This document shows, in pieces, positions 58,958-64,000 of a stretch of 64,000 nt of DNA (its first letter is position 1; every line of letters begins with the position of its first letter). The stretch lies in the NCBI GenBank assembly GCA_029721515.1, contig CM056559.1:7441001-7505000 (forward strand), given 5' to 3'. This stretch comes from Synanceia verrucosa. Its lineage: Eukaryota; Chordata; Actinopteri; Perciformes; Synanceiidae. Under the pieces are notes generated by a model that ran no database searches, was not told the origin of the DNA, and saw nothing but the letters and a program-made list of their open reading frames with translations. The translations under genes were made by a program, and so were the position numbers.

Positions 58958-59756
58958 TGTTGGTGAGAACCAGGTAAACGGCAATGCTGGGTCTGGATAG
59001 TGAGTGTTGTTCAGGCGTTGGTAAGAACACCCAGGAAGCAGTTCTTCTTTCTTTAATCTTCCTTTATTTTCCCATGTGCATGTAGTACAGGTGGGTATTG
59101 GTGTGTTCGTGATGTGTGGGGTGTGTGTGTGGTCTGCCACCAACAATAAAAACAGAAATCAATAACATTGCCTCTGTATCAATTCAGCTATTGTTATCCT
59201 ATTGCTAATAGAGCACGTACCTGGCTGAGAAACATAGCACAGAGCCACAGTTATAGCATAGATTAGCATATTACACCAAGCACACAACTCAAATTGCACC
59301 CATAATGAACTACATATGACACAGACTGTGAACACAACTAAGTTAAATGAGGGTGCATTCATGTCCACTATTAAATGGAACATTTAAACAATACAGATGC
59401 ATAGATGTGAACTGAGCTAGCTAGCGCGCTAACCGCTAGCGGGCTAATCACTAGCACGCTAACCGCTAACGTTAGCATGCGGGCGCGGCCTGCTAGCACG
59501 TTAATTGTTAGTGTTAGCATTGCAGATACCCACTGTGCAACTTCTCAACACAGACTAAATCAACTGTATGTACTTACTTATTCTCAGGGACGCACACAGG
59601 TGAACACACAACACACTCCTGGTGATTCAGGCAGGGAACATGAATAACTAAAAAACAACTCTGTACACAACTTCTCATGACTGTGAGACTGAGCTGAATG
59701 AGGTGAGGTCAAGGAGGCGGAACTGTGATGTCACCGGGCCGGGAGCCTTTCATACA
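58958..59756. mobile_element. Solo LTR inside the hAT transposon
   Basis: This 799-bp segment starts TGTTGG and ends ATACA (TG...CA) and is flanked by a perfect 5-bp target duplication (TGGCG at 58953-58957 and 59757-59761). Removing it and one duplication restores the transposase zinc-finger frame. It contains AATAAA-like signals on both strands (near 59062 on minus and 59143 on plus), so orientation is undecided. No internal retroelement genes are present. Confidence 0.88.
59413..59520. repeat. GCTAGC/GCTAAC minisatellite within the LTR
   Basis: Imperfect repeats of GCTAACCGCTAGC-type units (for example CGCTAACCGCTAGCGGGCTA) cover about 100 bases. Confidence 0.8.
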
Positions 59757-60097
59757 TGGCGCAAACAGCACGGTCTTTCAAAAACACAAAACCAAACTCT
59801 TCAGTCCACGAGGGCTGAAATACCCTACCTTTAGTTTTTTTTTTAGCAGGCGGCGCTGCCATTGCCACACTGCATCTTACGCATCTGACTCGTAGGTCTC
59901 TGGGAAAGAGGACGGGTGCCGGGAGGGACAGCTGTGGGGAATATAGTTGGGAGATCTTGCTGTCACTCAAACACAAGAAACCAGCCAAGGCCGTGATCGC
60001 TTCGATCGTTTTTTTTTTTTTTTTGGGTGCCAGCGTGCCAAGTATTATGCCGCCGCGTGCCAACCGTGACACTCGTGCCAAAGGTTGCCGACTCCTG

Positions 60098-61060
60098 GTA
60101 TATACCAACCCCATGTCCGCGGTGTCAGATTTGATGTGTGGCCATAGAAAGTTGTTGAGGTATATGATTGAGTCTAATGAAAAATAGTACTGTTCAAACA
60201 AATATTCATTGGAGAATGAAGGCACATCTAAAGGTAAGGCAATGCGTGAAGCATTTCAATTTAATAGTGCCTCTACGTCTGTCAGATTTCCTCCATACGG
60301 GCACTGTGAAAGCTGCTTGAGGCTCGGCAGTAGGAGGAGACAGAATGAACTCAGTTTCTGATTACAGACTACATTTATTCTTTTTCATTTTTTATATACA
60401 TTTTTGTATATTATTGTGTGTATTTGTGTTCTATTCATATTTTCTGAAAAAGAAAAAAAAAACAGAAAATTAATAAAAATAAAAAATCTGAAATTTCATA
60501 TTTTCCAATAGTTTAATGAAGTTATCTTTTGCATAGTTTTTTCAGTGACTTTGATCAGGTAGTTTTAGGTTGAAAGTGGTTAACGTTTTTTTTTTTTTTT
60601 ACCAAAATTGATAAAGGTTTGGGAACAACCTGGGTCATGGTAAAGTGAAAAAAACCTCAGTAATGTTGACTCTGACACATGATGCAATGCCAAACACTTT
60701 GAAAACTCAGCCATCTACCCCCACTCCTCTCTAAGAGGTGACACACACATCCTTGTCAGCTTATATATATAACAATAGATCATTTCAGGCATTTCAACAA
60801 ACTAATACTGTATTTGTTTTGTGATGAGCTCTTCAGCCGCATTCTGACCTGGTGACACAGAATGTAAAAAGAAGTGATCTCCTGTATTTACTGTAATCAC
60901 ACTGACATCTCAATATGGTGTCTCATGTCAGAGACAAAACAAACCGTGGAGCATATTATCCTGTCAGTGATGGTGCAGCTATACTGTAGTGGCAGAGAGG
61001 TGTAGGTGGCTCAGTAGAATGAGAAAGAGAAATGGTTTATTCTGTGCAGACTAATGACCA
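60098..61060. other. Gap with no identified gene
   Basis: AT-rich sequence with A and T runs (60447-60480, 60586-60601); no exon or defined repeat was supported. Confidence 0.5.
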
Positions 61061-61070
61061 ATGAGCAGGG

Positions 61071-61450
61071 GTCCGTTTCACAAAGCAGGTTCAACAAACT
61101 CTGAGTGTAACCCGGAACTCTGAGATAGGAAACTCGGAGTTTCCGATTGTAGAACAGCTGATTTGAGTTGGTTTAATCAACTCTCGGAGTAGTTTCACCT
61201 GGAGTTAAGCGCGTACACCACAGCGATAAAGAGCCAGCATCAATAGAGCCCCGATTCGACGAGTCACCATGGCAACGGGGAAGCGGAGGGCTGCGTTTTT
61301 CACCCCACTTGAATTGGAAATTTTAATGCGCTCATATGGCGAGTTTGAACATGTTTTTAGAAAGAAATGAGACACTGCTGCAGCTGTAAAAAAGAGAGAC
61401 GGCATATGGGAGAACACTGCTGCCCGGGTCAGTGCGTATGTTTAAATGTA
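61071..61450 (+). pseudogene. Fragment of a PIF/Harbinger-type element with MYB/SANT-like ORF
   Basis: The 5' part (GTTTCACAAAGCAGGTTCAA, then repeats of ACTCGGAGTT/CTCTGAG) resembles the start of a common teleost Harbinger family. The frame from 61269 gives MATGKRRAAFFTPLELEI..., like the MYB/SANT DNA-binding protein carried by such transposons. An in-frame TGA at 61368-61370 interrupts it, and the same frame continues with AAAVKKRDGIWENTAARV. No transposase follows. Confidence 0.55.
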
Positions 61451-61837
61451 GTCCTTTGCAATCGCAATAACATTACAGGGGAAACTGTTTGAATTATTTG
61501 AAATATTTTTAATTAATAAAAGTTCTCCAAAACTGACAAAGAATGTAAGGTAAATTATTTTTGCTCACATTGTCTCCTTTGTTTTCGGACAATAAGGCGG
61601 GGAGCGTGAGGAACTGAGTGTTTGATACTGTGTTTACTACAGGTACATATTCTTTGTAACACCGCTAACCCTTAGCCTGATAGCTAGCCTGTCACGGACG
61701 GAGCAGGAACTCTCGCTAAAACTAGCGGGGCTTGTCGAAGTTAGCGAGGATTTGCGGTTAGAAACATGAGCACAATTTGTTTCCACTTTACCTTATGTAT
61801 TGACATCACAGACATTTTTTATTCATTTATTTATTTA

Positions 61838-61907
61838 GGTGCCTGAACTAAAATAAATTTGTGACGTTGTTACACACGCATTCATGCTGTGTTTTAGTTC
61901 AGGCACC
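61838..61907. repeat. Perfect 16-bp inverted repeat
   Basis: GGTGCCTGAACTAAAA (61838-61853) is exactly inverted at 61892-61907 with a 38-base spacer. It may be an end-to-end MITE relic or a chance hairpin. Confidence 0.8.
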
Positions 61908-62584
61908 ATGAAGGACACCGAGGTGGGCACTAGGGGTCCTTAGGGGTCCTAATGATACACAGGAAGTAGAGTCTGTTTACAGACTGAATTTTTCTCAAGT
62001 TACGAACGACTTCGGACTCAAATGAGAATAGTAATAGTGTAGCCCATCTTATTAATTAAATGTATGTTTTTTGAGAAACGGTCAAGTTTGTGTTATTTAC
62101 TGGCTGCATGTCAGTGCCCACTTCACTCCTGTTCAATGGATATCAAATCCATTATCGTCAGAAATACTCCAAATGACTCCAGAGTGAAATGGGTGAGTAA
62201 ATGGCAGTATTTTACCCCAATAATAAAGTCGAATTTGTAATAAACAGCACTTCCCCTTTAACTGGCTGGGATTCAGCACCAGGGCTGAGTTTGGGTTAAT
62301 ACACTTTGAATAAAATATTGTTGGACCTATATAAAATTGTCGAAAAAGTGTATAATATGGAACCTTTAACAGTTTCCATTTTCAAGTGTTTTTTTCCTGT
62401 TCCTATGCAGTTTATCAGTGCTGTACTTCTACTTTCATGATTTCCCACATCATGAAACGCGGTGCTGTCATGACATGTAGTTATACCTCAGTAATTCTGC
62501 TGTGACTTGATGAGTGTGTACACATGTACAGTCTCAGCCACATTGAGTAGTACAATACTTGGTGTCTTCTGAGCTGTAATGTCA

Positions 62585-62825
62585 GGTTGTGTCCAGCAGA
62601 TGTCCTCAGTTTCCACCATGTTGGTGTCCAGCCTATGGTTTGAAGTTGATGATGTCATCAGTGTGTTTGACTTAAAGGTGTGGACATCCCCACAGGCAGG
62701 TGACAAGAACCGGAGGCATTTTAAACAGAAATTACATTTTCACAATACAAATATTTATTATCAATAACCTCAAAAACAAGTTGTTTGAAAGCCATGATGT
62801 TCAGGGCTCCTCTGTGGGAGACTCT
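62585..62825. repeat. Right bookend of the HIPK-like array
   Basis: This is collinear with 42700-43165 (phrases GTCCAGCAGATGTCCTCAG, GTCATCAGTGTGTTTGACT, AATACAAATATTTATTATC, GGGCTCCTCT), with a block of about 260 bases missing from this side. Confidence 0.75.
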
Positions 62826-62829
62826 AGTC

Positions 62830-64000
62830 TTGGTCAGCGATGAGTTTATCTGAGTAAACTGTGAATTATCCTGCTGGCTGATTTGTGTATTCAGTGACTA
62901 AAAACATGTTTGTTTGTGGTTCGGATTGGCTTATGACTCCATAACATGCTGAAATGTGTATTACGGACCTGTCAGGGCCTTATTGTGGTTTGTGAGGATT
63001 TTAACTGAAGAGTGATTTTTGTCCATATCTGATTGTTCAGTTAGTAGAAATGGATTAAATAGTATAATAACTATAATTTTTTTCAAGGGAAAAATCTAAA
63101 CATGCTCGTTTAAGCTTCTTGAATGTAATCTGACTGAATGAATAGTGATTTTAACTGACAGTACGACATATTATTTATCAATTATTCCAGAAAATAATCA
63201 GCAGTTAGGTAGTTGCATACCTATGTGGAGGTATCCAGTATTTGACAGGACAAAAAGAGAAATAAAACAACACCATTTTTTTGTAAACATTTTCTTAAAT
63301 ATATCTTCTGACCCCCTCAGCCAGGAACTGCCACCTAGGATCTCAAAAACAAAATTAATCGTTGGTATTAATTTGATCAATCAACACAAGCAGAATATCA
63401 AATGACATCTTGTCGTAGTCTCCTGTATTAGTTAGGAGGTTTGCATTATGTTTGCTTGACAAGGTGCAGTTTCCTAAGTTACTTCACTATTAGTCACTGC
63501 ACAATAAACCATGAAGTATGCATTTGACGAGTAAGGTCCAGAAAGTTGGTGGGGCCTTGCAGCTGAAACACAGCATGTCTTTTGCGGTATCATGTATTCA
63601 CAGTACTTTAAATGAGTAATAGTCTCCTGTATGTTGTATACGCTTGTGAATTATATGAGGTTTATAAATTGTCTACAGTTACAGAACAACAAAAACATAT
63701 TTCTAGTCTCCAATCTTCGTCTTTGCCACAGTTAACATTTAGAATTCATGAGTTCTTTTAAGGTTGAGTACAGAAATAAATATACTGTACAAGTTTGTGG
63801 AAGCTGCTCTTTATTTGTAAAAGAAAGAAAAGACTTCAGTCATTGTCTGCTACACGTTCTAATTACATAAAGAAAATATCTGCGGAGACAAACGCAGAGA
63901 ATATCCTGAATCAAACTTAGGTAGAGTCAAATTTGATTGAATTGCTTTCATATTTCATACATCTTTCACATTTGAACTCGAAGAACAGTCTGTTTTTTTT
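62830..64000. other. Terminal gap with no identified gene
   Basis: AT-rich DNA; short frames only, no splice-supported exon or known repeat seen. Confidence 0.5.

Larger units (their letters stand above)
57871..60097 (-). mobile_element. Degenerate hAT (Charlie-type) transposon with ZBED/GTF2IRD2-like transposase
   Basis: On the minus strand the right boundary CAGGAGTCGGCAACCTTTGG (ending 60097) is a typical Charlie-group hAT terminus. Inside are an N-terminal zinc-finger start (KGRVFQPSWTEEFGFVF, 59800s), its continuation CRTSSVKRHFETKHE (58890s), KTIRTRIKDIPTSARTV-like KTRIKDIPTSARTV (58580s), MTTDGAAPMVGRQKG (58330s) and LHSAVRWLSCRKVLEQF (58060s). A solo LTR splits the finger, an AT palindrome interrupts it near 58640-58700, an internal deletion lies near 58350-58390, and the C-terminus is cut at the TA repeat. 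No intact frame remains. Confidence 0.82.

Overview
The window is vertebrate nuclear DNA, almost certainly from a percomorph-type teleost. The genes have many short introns with GT-AG borders, intergenic space is AT-rich, and the repeats are teleost types: Tc1-like, piggyBac-like and hAT remnants, an L2/CR1-type LINE, and dispersed TACTTAAGTA-rich repeats. Gene models were built by hand from splice signals and frame. Each main model closes to a whole number of codons.

Layout. 1-5.7 kb has no recognisable gene, apart from a CpG-richer promoter-like patch near 3.6-4.1 kb. 5.8-7.1 kb (+) is lim2, the lens fibre membrane protein MP20 (173 aa). 8.0-12.8 kb (-) is hspa8/hsc70 (650 aa) with a non-coding first exon and a promoter carrying a heat-shock element and CCAAT boxes. 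13-19.6 kb is a repeat-rich gap holding an LINE tail, a deleted Tc1-like element, a piggyBac-type MITE and a perfect hairpin. 19.7-28.1 kb (+) holds two tandem ZPLD1-like zona pellucida-domain genes (A, 401 aa; B, 387 or 409 aa). 29.1-41.3 kb (-) is sytl2 (1627 aa), a Rab27 effector with an N-terminal SHD, a 2.4-kb central exon and C2A and C2B domains.

42.7-62.8 kb is the most dynamic part. It holds a recent tandem duplication (unit about 8.1 kb) of a HIPK-like kinase gene. After the kinase domain both copies carry an array of nearly identical 291-bp exons. Each exon is followed by an intron with a (CA)n tract, and the array differs in length between the copies. The remains of a third, upstream copy (its last exon and poly(A) signal) lie at 43.3-43.9 kb. 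A LINE insertion shared by both copies cuts across the end of the exon array. In copy 1 the original Ser-rich C-terminal exons survive beyond the LINE debris. In copy 2 they are replaced by a nest of LINE, hAT transposon and a solo LTR with a clean 5-bp target duplication. 60.1-64 kb is repeat-derived or featureless.

The genes do not form a pathway. The interest lies in the two recent tandem duplications (ZPLD1-like and HIPK-like), in which sequence divergence, exon-copy changes and transposons are altering the C-termini of the proteins.
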